A stretch of DNA of 64,000 nucleotides from Prevotella sp. UBA4330 (GTDB lineage Bacteria; Bacteroidota; Bacteroidia; Bacteroidales; Bacteroidaceae), in assembly GCA_002394385.1 (NCBI GenBank), contig DGTS01000002.1, forward strand, positions 36,415 through 100,414. Reading direction: 5' to 3'. Numbering within the stretch: position 1 is the first letter of the stretch; each line of letters opens with the position of its first letter. The translations under genes were made by a program, and so were the position numbers. The notes under the pieces were generated by a model. That model had not been told where the DNA came from. It worked only from the letters and a program-made list of their open reading frames with translations, and searched no databases. Below, piece after piece: positions 18,701 to 26,800 of the stretch.

Positions 18701-20767
18701 TCGAAGCGAGGCGAATACGAGATAGTTGCTTTTGAGCAGTTGTCGCAACCCATAGGCGAGGTAGATGAAGAACATGCAGTAAGTCAGAACAGCACCGTAC
18801 AGCAGACCACACGTATCCGCACTGCCATGCGCCAGGGAACAAGCAACTGGACGCTGACCGATGTGACGAATAACGACGGATGGGCAGACCTGAAGCCTGT
18901 GGTGACGATGCAGGAGAATGGTCATGCCGCCATAGCGTATTTGCATGGAAAGTTTGACGTCATCGACCCGAACGAGTCGGCAGACTCACTCGACAATGTA
19001 CAGTTTAAGGGTAACCTGATGCTACGCACCTTTAACGGGACAGCATGGAGCGAGGCAACGCCGCTCTATGACTTTAACCTCGACAAAGACCACGCCATTC
19101 AGCAGTACGACCTGCTGATGCGTGGCGACACTGTAGTTGTGGCTGCCACCTTGATGGAGACAGGAAAGAAGAGTGTGATGCGCTATGCTTCGAAATACAT
19201 CAACAGCAGCACGGTGACCTACAACGACGAAGTGCTCCTGGCACGCTCCTTCCACATGAAACGTGTGGGACAGAATGCCGTGATAGCGATGATTTATGCT
19301 GCATCAGACTCCATCTCTGACATATACGTCAAGACCATCGACATGACAGGAAGGGGGGATGGACGTCAGGGTAACGACCTCGGAATGGGCTATAGTCTGC
19401 CCAACAAGGTGAAGATTGTCACCGACAGCAACGCTGACGACTTGGACAACTTCGCCGTGATGTGGACACAGATGAGCAGCGTCTATCGTGGCGACGAGGG
19501 AGAGAAGATGTATGCAAAGAACTCCACGATGATGCTTCAGGCGTCACGTATCTTCGTTTCCAACGCCCTTCAGATTACCGACCCCATAACATTGGGCGCG
19601 GAGATGATAGACTCTGTTGGCGAACGACAGCGCAACCTCATCATCACCGATTTCGACGGTTTCCTCGACGATGCAAAGATCTGTGCCGTCTATACCCTCG
19701 CTGATGTGGAGGATAATGGTGCTGTCATCATGCACAACGAGAAGTATTTCCGCAACAGTTGCGAGTGGGATGTGGACTATGGCAGTGCCGCTCTACTTGG
19801 CAGCAACACTCTACCCGTAGTAGTAAGCATAAGGAACACAGGAACTTCTGCCATTAATGGTGTGACTGCGGTCATCAACGGCGAGGACTTTGCCATAGAT
19901 GGTGCATACGTAAAGCCGTTCGACAGCAAGGAGTTTGTTGTGCAATACCCCATCAGCGACGATTTCGACGGTCGCCTCACTAGTCAGGTAATAGTAGAAT
20001 ATCTCAACACCTTCCACGCTAAGGCACATCCTCGCAACAAGGCAAAGAGTTTCCTCCGACAAGTAAGCCCCGTCAATAATATTCGCGTTGCATTAGAGGA
20101 TGTAGAGTGCAACGTGATAAGCCAGAGCATAGAGAATGGTAAGAACATCATACTCGCCGAACTCATCGACCACTCTGGTCTATATAAGGACATGGCGGCC
20201 GTTGTTGGCGTGTTCCCACATCCAGATAGTTTTGAGGCATTGGACGATGCGAAGTATGTTGTATTCTCCGAGAAAGAAGAGTATGGTATTACCGCTGATG
20301 ATGAAAATGGTCTGTTCAAATTCCAGACTATCGGTGGTCAGCGAAAGGCATACGTCCCACTTGAGGTCAGCGGCATCACCGAACCCATACAGGCTTACGT
20401 CACCTGTCATTTGGTTGACTACAATTACGCCAATGACGGTCTGGAGTCGATGGCCGCAGCCATCAAGAATGTGAGGGCACAGGAGAACCCGACACTCGTC
20501 AACCTCTTCCCTGCCGAAGACCCTGCAACCTTCGTCCGACCAGTCATAAGCAACGAACCGACTGGCCATAAGGTCACCGTCACTACATTAGACAATGGCA
20601 TACGCCTCGATGGTCTCACCGCAGACAATATGGTGCGTGTGTTCACAGCCGATGGTATGACTGCCTTTAAGAAAGAGGCAACCGGAACCACCATGTTCGT
20701 GCCACTGAGTCGACATGACGTTTACCTGCTGAGCACAGGTGAGGAGATATTTAAGTTCAGATTCTAA
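15740..20767 (+). CDS. Giant secreted protein, unknown function
   Basis: The 1675-residue product has a clear signal peptide (about 1-20). I recognise no enzymatic domain. The N-terminal half is rich in acidic and aromatic residues with several beta-rich blocks. The middle (about 640-890) has glycine- and phenylalanine-rich alternating stretches such as FRMPLFDFTRFQVTE that look like beta strands of a barrel or sandwich. A CARDB-like beta-sandwich stretch occurs near residue 1360 (SIRNTGTSAINGVTA). The extreme C-terminus (VFTADGMTAFKKEATG, then VYLLSTGEEIFKFRF) resembles a degenerate sorting tail. It is followed 22 bases later by another giant secreted-protein gene. Confidence 0.75.
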   Translation: MKRLSLLITLMLTTVIVTNAQSFKLWYANNVTDVANLDDIESEGSGLNWREVDSNTQTVAGNLVEVSKLKQMLSSTRMKGLEDKRQFWKMRDHGLLCFKVEDLDNVHHTYEVIVHNGPDSISQTVDDYFFVNAPVPRDTVAYEISVRRVDNDETVKFKYFVYEWDNDNLYMFMLDQKRQVTGETYKLEYVTGYMDEYGDMHKTSTTLELQSDKFQSFYVPKNSSLLDVFLMSGDDKKLRIDKNKLHTGIDLNDRMNYMEISSTFNLDKHEGREMMNFNWLGTGLYEKYDTLYLSLFNEKGKQIKNATIHPERVDHNGNRIYDPAVKYEGYDSKTKQHKIVTMSNPAYIEILVDGYLPMLYKHPGVVDDEGIVSPDLCQVALTPQKGTISSGFNISDQHFMNLNDEKAIIVRQGVDHRLCSIDAVDLSGRIEADTISYMEDLGNDFPKLLNNKIIERYAQFETSFSIAKGGTAPDCQLFATDIATAVAKEATENNTEVVRASEFTSFQYDYYFVRFNLLDVIDKGVTAKVALHVGDKQYAKFPYLRNLDFKRDEIEAAADEEVNENYVGSNNEDNVSNGFADAGYDLRFPPQFKFSFKPVCLNTAIIYNIRKNLLNLKINLSFMRDDERPGEDEKYSKARKELKELEKYEMVGKKVEKSIMGDEVEFDNWVYEEIDDIFGITSQRIGQGWFGGAKLAFRMPLFDFTRFQVTETSGQIGYGIGMRWNVAENERFGKLASVLERLDKFVSLSACFETSAQLDFGIKSFQQDTKESMSSTNMGYFFDFSGKVSAGASLDVFTPDTLFGIKISSLCNLQAGLRLGGKAGFRFGVEGPFDNYAPGVGLNLTCVIIGQAYFNFKTPIFTYGASAGFKLGGRRLFPNDGHNPFHEDFPYWLNNDAGAKPRPKPLAMALRKIPAPLTTDLNGRAIINDVAMDANPHFLDEDHVVYNDIGSVTDYNDDKVKIANITDSEVTKESISADGLFGGNNMRSKRGEYEIVAFEQLSQPIGEVDEEHAVSQNSTVQQTTRIRTAMRQGTSNWTLTDVTNNDGWADLKPVVTMQENGHAAIAYLHGKFDVIDPNESADSLDNVQFKGNLMLRTFNGTAWSEATPLYDFNLDKDHAIQQYDLLMRGDTVVVAATLMETGKKSVMRYASKYINSSTVTYNDEVLLARSFHMKRVGQNAVIAMIYAASDSISDIYVKTIDMTGRGDGRQGNDLGMGYSLPNKVKIVTDSNADDLDNFAVMWTQMSSVYRGDEGEKMYAKNSTMMLQASRIFVSNALQITDPITLGAEMIDSVGERQRNLIITDFDGFLDDAKICAVYTLADVEDNGAVIMHNEKYFRNSCEWDVDYGSAALLGSNTLPVVVSIRNTGTSAINGVTAVINGEDFAIDGAYVKPFDSKEFVVQYPISDDFDGRLTSQVIVEYLNTFHAKAHPRNKAKSFLRQVSPVNNIRVALEDVECNVISQSIENGKNIILAELIDHSGLYKDMAAVVGVFPHPDSFEALDDAKYVVFSEKEEYGITADDENGLFKFQTIGGQRKAYVPLEVSGITEPIQAYVTCHLVDYNYANDGLESMAAAIKNVRAQENPTLVNLFPAEDPATFVRPVISNEPTGHKVTVTTLDNGIRLDGLTADNMVRVFTADGMTAFKKEATGTTMFVPLSRHDVYLLSTGEEIFKFRF

Positions 20768-20789
20768 ATATATAATATATATAATGTAT

Positions 20790-23700
20790 ATGAAAAAGAC
20801 TTTATCAGCACTTTTGCTTTGTATAGCAGGAATGCTATTCCCAATAAACACCTATGCTGACGGTGAGGCACCGGCAGACTTCACAGGGCATACATGGTAT
20901 GAATATCGGGAACCTATCACCGAGGGTACGGGAACAATGACTGACCCCATTCTCATCAGCAGTGCCGGTCAGCTGGCTCAACTGGCATACGACGTGAATA
21001 CGGGTGCCAACTCGTATGAGAACAAGGTGGTGGCCCTTGCCGCTGACATAGACCTGAACAAGATGGTTGACGGGAAGCGTGTGCAGTGGATTCCCATAGG
21101 ATATAGCCATCCTTTCAGTGGAATGTTTCTGGGCTTGAACCTGAAAGAATATGCTGCCAATGGCTATGTGGAAGGACAGAAGCACAAGATCAGCGGCATG
21201 TATATCAATGTCACGACAGCCACCGACGCACGGCAGTTCGGCCTGTTCGGTATACTCGGCGGCAACGTGTCGCACTTGCAGTTGGAAGATGTCAGCATCA
21301 GCGTTGACCTTTCGGCTTTGTCGGATTCACCAACAAATTATTTCGTGGGGGCACTGTGCGGCAGCACTATCGGTATAGACCTTGAAGATCCCGATTGGTA
21401 TCAAGGAAGATATAAGGAGCAGAATAACGAACTCCTGCACAGTGTCACTCATGGCATTGACGATGTGGCCGTGAGCGGCACCCTGACGGCAAAGGGCAAC
21501 GCGAATGCTACGGTTTACGTTGGCGGCATCTGCGGACTGTTTTACATCGCGGGAATCATCCATTCAACCGCCAACGTTGTCATCAACACCTCCGACTGTG
21601 TGTATATCGGTGGTATATGCGGCGTTGACTACGGTATATATGGCGCCTTCAGCACATACGGCAGATGCCTGTACGATTGCCTCAGCAATGCCACCATCAC
21701 CTGCAACGGCAACGTCAACCGCTCGGTCATGGTGGGTGGCATCGTAGGTCAGATGGTGGAAGGAGAGGAGGCATATGCCTGCGTGTCGATGGGGTCTATC
21801 AGGTGCAACAACGCTGCTGTCACCTACAACGTTGGTGGTATATGCGGCTATATGCAGCCCTATTCCGGCATCTTTGCCTCTGGCAGCACGATGATGATCA
21901 AGGCGCAAGGTAATATTGGCGGTATAGCCGGCAAGATGAAAAGCGGCTCGAATACTGATTACTCTAAATACGGAAAAATAGAGTGCTGCTCATTCAGCGG
22001 TCACCTCGACGGCAGCAATAAGATTGTCGACGAAAAAGGGCAGACAACAGGAGTTGCATCCTCAGCTCCCGCAGACAATTATATTGGAGGTATCTGCGGA
22101 CATATGGAGTGGAACGACAACCTTGAGCACATTACCCGTTGCTTGCTGCTCGGTACAATAACCGCCGAAGATTTTGTTACAACCGCTCCTCTGCCAAGCG
22201 CCATCGTCGGCAAGCAGGGCACAGCCCCAACCTTAACGGGCGACAATCTGGCTTCTACCGTGACCTATTGCTATTATGACAATATGTTGTTCGGCGGCTA
22301 CGCCCTTCCTGGAAGCACGGATGGCAAGAACTCAGTCAAGGGACTGACTACATTCGACCTGACGTCTGCCAGCGAATCGAAACTGACATGGCTTAACGCT
22401 GGCGCCACGGAGACTGGCGATTACGGCTACCGGCTGGAAAAAGGCTACTATCCGATATTCTATGAAAACAATGGCTATTTGGCAACATACTATACAAACC
22501 AAAGTAATTTAGGGTGGGGGTTGTCAACCGATCACGTACATTTAAGCAAGATGTTCGATTTCCGTCCTAATAATAAAGACGCAAACTTCAATAGTACGGT
22601 GTATGTTTCGGGAGCCATGTTGTGCGCCATGCCCGTGAACTTTGTCAAGGGCGACAATGCCGATGACTTCGTATCAAAGCTGTCGGCACCGACGAAGACC
22701 TACAACTGGGATGAGAAAGGCACCGGACGCAACATCATCATGACCTGCGAGAGTTTCTTCCCCGAGTCGGATGTCATCAAGGTGAAGGACAAGACGGCAA
22801 CGGCTAATAATAACGGCACCTGTTTCGTCACCACAACAGGCACGGTGAAGAAGAAGTCTGTTACCTACAACCGTCCTGCTATTATAAGCGGAACGAAATA
22901 CCTTGGACTTAACTCCACCATCGATAGTGAGTGGCGCGGCACAGAGGCCACAGGATTTGCCGCAGGCACGGGAACGGCAGCCGACCCCTTCCTTATCAAG
23001 AACGCTGCCCAGCTCTATTATGCCATAAAGAGCAATACCGAAGGAGAATTCTATAAGCAGATTTGCGACATCACCATAACAAAGAGCGTTAACACTGACA
23101 ATTCCGTTAATAACAAGCTCATCACCGAAGCGTGCTTCCAGACTCCTGCAAATCCCCAAAGGCACGTAACTGCTGACTGGGAGACGGACGAGTGTTCGTG
23201 GAAAGCCAACTACAATGGTGACGGACATACCATCTCGGGGTTGTACCTTTATGACTACTGCTCAACTCCACCTACCACCGAACGCAAAAATTTCTCACTC
23301 TTCGGTTATGTCCGTCAAAATGGCTCCGTCAACAATCTCGCAGTGACGGATGCGTGGGTTGCCCCCGAACCGTCTGTTGTCGAAGGAACAAAGACAAATT
23401 ATGAGCTACCAACCTTCTATGGTATTATAGCAAGCTATGTGGAAGGATCCATAACCAACTGCATAGTACAGGGCGTAAATGCTGTGGGCAGACCTTGTGG
23501 AGGTATCTGCACATACGTGCTATCTGGCGGAACGGTGGAAGACTGCATCTCAGCAGTCACTCCGCTTTCCACCACCTTAGACTATTTCACGCCATTCGTT
23601 GCCTACTACCAGAGTGGCGCTGTTGGTACTGTAAAAAACTGTCTGGCGGTATCGCCAACGATGTTCTCATCTGCCAATAAAAGCACAAACGACCTCTCTG

Positions 23701-25529
23701 CCATAAAGGACTGCTATTGGCTGAAGGGATATGAGCCAGGCAACACCGGACAGACGCTCGACGAAATTGGTGCGGCACTCGGCAAGCGTGACCGCTGGAC
23801 ATGGTCACACGACTATTTCCCAACGCTCAAGACGTTTGCCAATACCGACATCGCCAAACTCATGATGGTGCCAGTACGTACAGACAACAACTATGAGTTC
23901 AACACATCTACAAGCACTGCCAACAACTACCTGATGGGCTTCACGAAGATGCTGGAATTTGAACCTGGCGCAGCCACATGGACAAACCTTCACAACACGA
24001 ATTACTTCGAGGCTGATAGCGAATTGGGCATCGTTGCACCAGCAAATGCTATGGGAGCCATCAACACATCGGACGTGATGATTAACCCGATGGAAGTTAT
24101 CTGCGCCTCTTTGAATAAGTCGTTCTACTATATTCCTCTGCGTACAAACAGCGGAGATATAGAACGCGGCATAACCTTCGTTGATGATCATGCAAGAAAG
24201 GCTTGTGTAAAAGCTTTTGACACAAGTGGCGACGGCAAACTGTCGCTGGCAGAAATCAGTGCCGTAACTTCAGAGCAGACTCTTACGGCCTTCACAAACT
24301 CTGATGTACAACTAGAGGCACAACAGATTGTGAAGTTCCCCGAGTTTCGTTTCTTCAAGGCGGTGACAAACCTTACCACCCAACTCAGCGGACTAAGCAA
24401 CCTCGAGGAGGTGAGGCTGCCCTACAACCTTCAAACCATCAGTGGCGACCCAAGTCTCACGGGCAATGGTACACGTCCATTCTCCATGACGAATATTAAG
24501 AGCATCACTCTGCCCGCCAAGGTGACGACCATCGAACCCGGTGCTTTCACAGGTTCCGAGATAGAGAACATCTACGTTGACCCATTCAACACCAAGTTTG
24601 TCTCACGCGAGGGTATCCTCTTCGACAACAACAATGCATTTGTGGCTTATCCTAACGGACGTTCGGGCGAGGAGATAATCATCCCTGGTGTCATAGAAGA
24701 GATAAAGCCAGGTGCTGTATATGACATCACAAACAGATTGCAAAAGATATTCTTCGACACCACCGACTACAGTACTGTTGCCGACCTCGATGACAATGGC
24801 ATCTTCACTGGAGACGGTTCGCTCGTAGATGTTTACATCAGCGATGCCACCTATGGCAGCGTGCTATTTAATCAGTACCTCGACGATGAGTCGTGGGACG
24901 ACTATGCCCATGCAAATAAACTGCACTGCTACTATCCGTTGAAGGTAGGGTCTGCCAAGGCAGCCACTATGTACATAGGTTTCGACACAGAACTTCCGTC
25001 AGGCCTCAAGGCATATATCGTCACCTCTGACTCGAAAGAGGAGAAACTCGCATATCTGAAGAGGATGAGCAACCACATTCCCAACCGCTCGCCAATAGTT
25101 ATCTTCGCCGACAAGCCAGGCACCTACCCCCTTTTCCCCCTCGAAGAGACGTTGCAACCGTGGAACATGTATGACAACCTGCTCAACGGTGTGGGACGCG
25201 ATGGCATGGAGGTCTATCAGAGCGATGCTGACAGAGGTAGCATCCTCACACTTGGCCGCAACAGCGACGGAGAACTCGGATTCTTCTATTACAAGGGCAC
25301 CGTTCCAATACCCCCTTATCGTGCATACCTTACATACGAGTGGGTTGCCAATGCCAATCAGTATCTTTTGTTCAGTATCGTTGACGACGATCCAACAGGC
25401 ATCACCCAGCACCCGACGCCCGACACCCAACAGCAAGACTGGTACACACTCGACGGTCGTCGCATCAATGGACAACCTGCCAAGCGTGGCATTTACATAC
25501 GAGGTGGAAAGAAGTATGTAGTGAAATAA
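20790..25529 (+). CDS. Giant cell-surface protein with GLUG-like and BspA-type LRR regions
   Basis: I take the ATG at 20790, which starts the signal peptide (MKKTLSALLLCIAGMLFPIN); earlier in-frame ATGs at 20739 and 20784 lie in or near the end of the previous gene. The product has about 1579 residues. The N-terminal half repeats GGICG-centred units (VGGICGL, IGGICGV, VGGICGY, IGGICGH), typical of GLUG-type beta-helix adhesin repeats. A short EF-hand/dockerin-like loop DTSGDGKLSLAEI lies near residue 1145. A BspA-like leucine-rich segment follows (ITLPAKVTTIEPGAFTGSEI). The end carries DWYTLDGRRI and KRGIYIRGGKKYVVK, a typical Bacteroidetes C-terminal tail. An adhesin or matrix role is inferred. 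Confidence 0.8.
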   Translation: MKKTLSALLLCIAGMLFPINTYADGEAPADFTGHTWYEYREPITEGTGTMTDPILISSAGQLAQLAYDVNTGANSYENKVVALAADIDLNKMVDGKRVQWIPIGYSHPFSGMFLGLNLKEYAANGYVEGQKHKISGMYINVTTATDARQFGLFGILGGNVSHLQLEDVSISVDLSALSDSPTNYFVGALCGSTIGIDLEDPDWYQGRYKEQNNELLHSVTHGIDDVAVSGTLTAKGNANATVYVGGICGLFYIAGIIHSTANVVINTSDCVYIGGICGVDYGIYGAFSTYGRCLYDCLSNATITCNGNVNRSVMVGGIVGQMVEGEEAYACVSMGSIRCNNAAVTYNVGGICGYMQPYSGIFASGSTMMIKAQGNIGGIAGKMKSGSNTDYSKYGKIECCSFSGHLDGSNKIVDEKGQTTGVASSAPADNYIGGICGHMEWNDNLEHITRCLLLGTITAEDFVTTAPLPSAIVGKQGTAPTLTGDNLASTVTYCYYDNMLFGGYALPGSTDGKNSVKGLTTFDLTSASESKLTWLNAGATETGDYGYRLEKGYYPIFYENNGYLATYYTNQSNLGWGLSTDHVHLSKMFDFRPNNKDANFNSTVYVSGAMLCAMPVNFVKGDNADDFVSKLSAPTKTYNWDEKGTGRNIIMTCESFFPESDVIKVKDKTATANNNGTCFVTTTGTVKKKSVTYNRPAIISGTKYLGLNSTIDSEWRGTEATGFAAGTGTAADPFLIKNAAQLYYAIKSNTEGEFYKQICDITITKSVNTDNSVNNKLITEACFQTPANPQRHVTADWETDECSWKANYNGDGHTISGLYLYDYCSTPPTTERKNFSLFGYVRQNGSVNNLAVTDAWVAPEPSVVEGTKTNYELPTFYGIIASYVEGSITNCIVQGVNAVGRPCGGICTYVLSGGTVEDCISAVTPLSTTLDYFTPFVAYYQSGAVGTVKNCLAVSPTMFSSANKSTNDLSAIKDCYWLKGYEPGNTGQTLDEIGAALGKRDRWTWSHDYFPTLKTFANTDIAKLMMVPVRTDNNYEFNTSTSTANNYLMGFTKMLEFEPGAATWTNLHNTNYFEADSELGIVAPANAMGAINTSDVMINPMEVICASLNKSFYYIPLRTNSGDIERGITFVDDHARKACVKAFDTSGDGKLSLAEISAVTSEQTLTAFTNSDVQLEAQQIVKFPEFRFFKAVTNLTTQLSGLSNLEEVRLPYNLQTISGDPSLTGNGTRPFSMTNIKSITLPAKVTTIEPGAFTGSEIENIYVDPFNTKFVSREGILFDNNNAFVAYPNGRSGEEIIIPGVIEEIKPGAVYDITNRLQKIFFDTTDYSTVADLDDNGIFTGDGSLVDVYISDATYGSVLFNQYLDDESWDDYAHANKLHCYYPLKVGSAKAATMYIGFDTELPSGLKAYIVTSDSKEEKLAYLKRMSNHIPNRSPIVIFADKPGTYPLFPLEETLQPWNMYDNLLNGVGRDGMEVYQSDADRGSILTLGRNSDGELGFFYYKGTVPIPPYRAYLTYEWVANANQYLLFSIVDDDPTGITQHPTPDTQQQDWYTLDGRRINGQPAKRGIYIRGGKKYVVK

Positions 25530-25553
25530 AAACTATAAACTATAAAAGATATA

Positions 25554-25587
25554 AGGGGGTGTGTCAAAATGATTTGACACACCCCCT
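25554..25587 (+). terminator. Strong terminator after the giant-protein operon
   Basis: AGGGGGTGTGTCAAA (25554-25568) and TTTGACACACCCCCT (25573-25587) form a perfect 15-bp stem with a 4-base loop, 25 bases after the stop codon. Confidence 0.8.
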
Positions 25588-25911
25588 ACAAGGATTTTAG
25601 GAGTGCAAGAGTACGCTCCTATTTCTCTCACTTAATCACGATTTTGTTAATTATTAATATATATACCCTTTGCCATGGGCTTGTAGTTCTTTTCAAAAAA
25701 AACTTTGCGCTGCAAAGTTACAAGTTATTGCCTACATATTTAGGCAAAAAAGACAGACTTTAACATGTGATGTTTGAACTACAGCGGCTAAAAGCCGTGA
25801 AAACTCCTGTACTCCTACACTCCTACACTCCTGCACTCCTTAAGCATCAACATCCACGGAATAGCAGTCACTGTCGTGCTGTCTTGGGGCGCGATGGCTA
25901 AGACATGGAGC

Positions 25912-25998
25912 CAGTACGTGACGTTCGGACTGGCAGTACGTGACGTGCGTACTGTGAGTCCGAACGCTTCGGACTGTGAGTCCGAACGTCACGTACTG
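25912..25998. repeat. Nested inverted repeat with three-way-junction potential
   Basis: A perfect 20-bp inverted repeat joins 25912-25931 to 25979-25998 (outer arm begins CAGTACGTGACG). The 47 bases between hold two further perfect hairpins: CAGTACG/CGTACTG (25934-25940 with 25948-25954) and AGTCCGAA/TTCGGACT (25957-25964 with 25968-25975). The words CAGTACGTGACGT and AGTCCGAACG each occur twice. Either strand could fold as a stem with two arms. Confidence 0.85.
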
Positions 25999-26014
25999 AG
26001 TCTGTTGAACAGAG

Positions 26015-26048
26015 AGAGGGCCTTGCAACCGCCGTCGCAAGGCCCTCT
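26015..26048 (+). terminator. GC-rich terminator-like hairpin
   Basis: AGAGGGCCTTGC (26015-26026) pairs perfectly with GCAAGGCCCTCT (26037-26048), followed by GTTTAAAC. It lies just beyond the nested inverted repeat and may end a transcript made from it. Confidence 0.55.
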
Positions 26049-26155
26049 GTTTAAACAACCTAATCTTTTATCTTAACTAATCTTTATGAAACTTTCTCAT
26101 GTTGTAGGAGTTCGCCCCTACAAACTCCTGTACTCCTACACTCCTTATCTGTCGA

Positions 26156-26542
26156 TTAATATCTGTGGTGGTGATGGTGGCGCGGATTGTGGTGATGCCT
26201 TGGTGCGGCGTGACGCCAACTATGTCCCAGTCCTGCGGGGTACCAGTGAGAGTCGGACGATGCGATGTAACGCCTATACTGGTGTGCCGAGAGCACCCTG
26301 CTCATCTCGTGGTTGCGCAGGTTTACGAGATGTCTCACATTAGCGTTTGGCTTGTCCATTGTGTTCAGATACTCGAGGTTTATGCTGTAAACCCGTGCTG
26401 CCTGATGTCTTGTGAGATGAAGGTCGGCTACCATCTTGTTTGTCATCGAACGCGCGTGGTTTCTGATCTGACCGTTTGTCATTGCTGCGGCAGAAGTTGC
26501 TATCGCTACTATCAGTGCCATTGTCATAAATACTTTTTTCAT
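26156..26542 (-). CDS. Small secreted protein with histidine-rich C-terminus
   Basis: The 128-residue protein has a signal peptide (about 1-20, ending SAAA), a helical middle with LTRHQAARVYSINLEYL that recalls the LTXXQ motif of Spy/CpxP-type periplasmic proteins, and a C-terminal tail with 11 His in its last 19 residues (RHHHNPRHHHHHRY at the end). Such tails bind transition metals. A periplasmic metal-binding or stress-chaperone role is a reasonable guess only. It is a single gene with a consensus promoter at 26590-26620. Confidence 0.7.
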   Translation of the reverse strand: MKKVFMTMALIVAIATSAAAMTNGQIRNHARSMTNKMVADLHLTRHQAARVYSINLEYLNTMDKPNANVRHLVNLRNHEMSRVLSAHQYRRYIASSDSHWYPAGLGHSWRHAAPRHHHNPRHHHHHRY

Positions 26543-26589
26543 AATTCAGTTTTTTTTAATGGTATTGCTTTTGTTTACTGTTTCTGGTG

Positions 26590-26620
26590 CAAAGGTAACA
26601 ATAATCAGCCAACCTCCAAA
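26590..26620 (-). promoter_or_regulatory. Promoter of the His-rich protein gene
   Basis: On the minus strand TTTG (26620-26617) and TACCTTTG (26597-26590) are separated by 19 bases, a full consensus match. Confidence 0.65.
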
Positions 26621-26800
26621 AGTGTAATTCCTAAGATGCAATAGGAATATCCCTATACATCTGGGGAAATCCCCGCCGCGTGCATATCCTCCGCATAAAA
26701 TGGCACAGATGTAAGTCAAAAATGAAAAAAACATGGATATAACTCGTATCTTACGCGGAAAATAACTATATTTGCAAATGATAAAACCTTAAAGAGAGAA

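Larger units (their letters stand above)
25803..26147. repeat. ACTCCT word repeats flanking the inverted repeat
   Basis: Runs of ACTCCTGTACTCCTACACTC type occur at about 25803-25841 and again at about 26125-26147, on either side of the complex inverted repeat at 25912-25998. Apart from these, the inverted repeat and two terminators, I see nothing in the 626 bases between the genes ending at 25529 and 26156. Confidence 0.75.
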
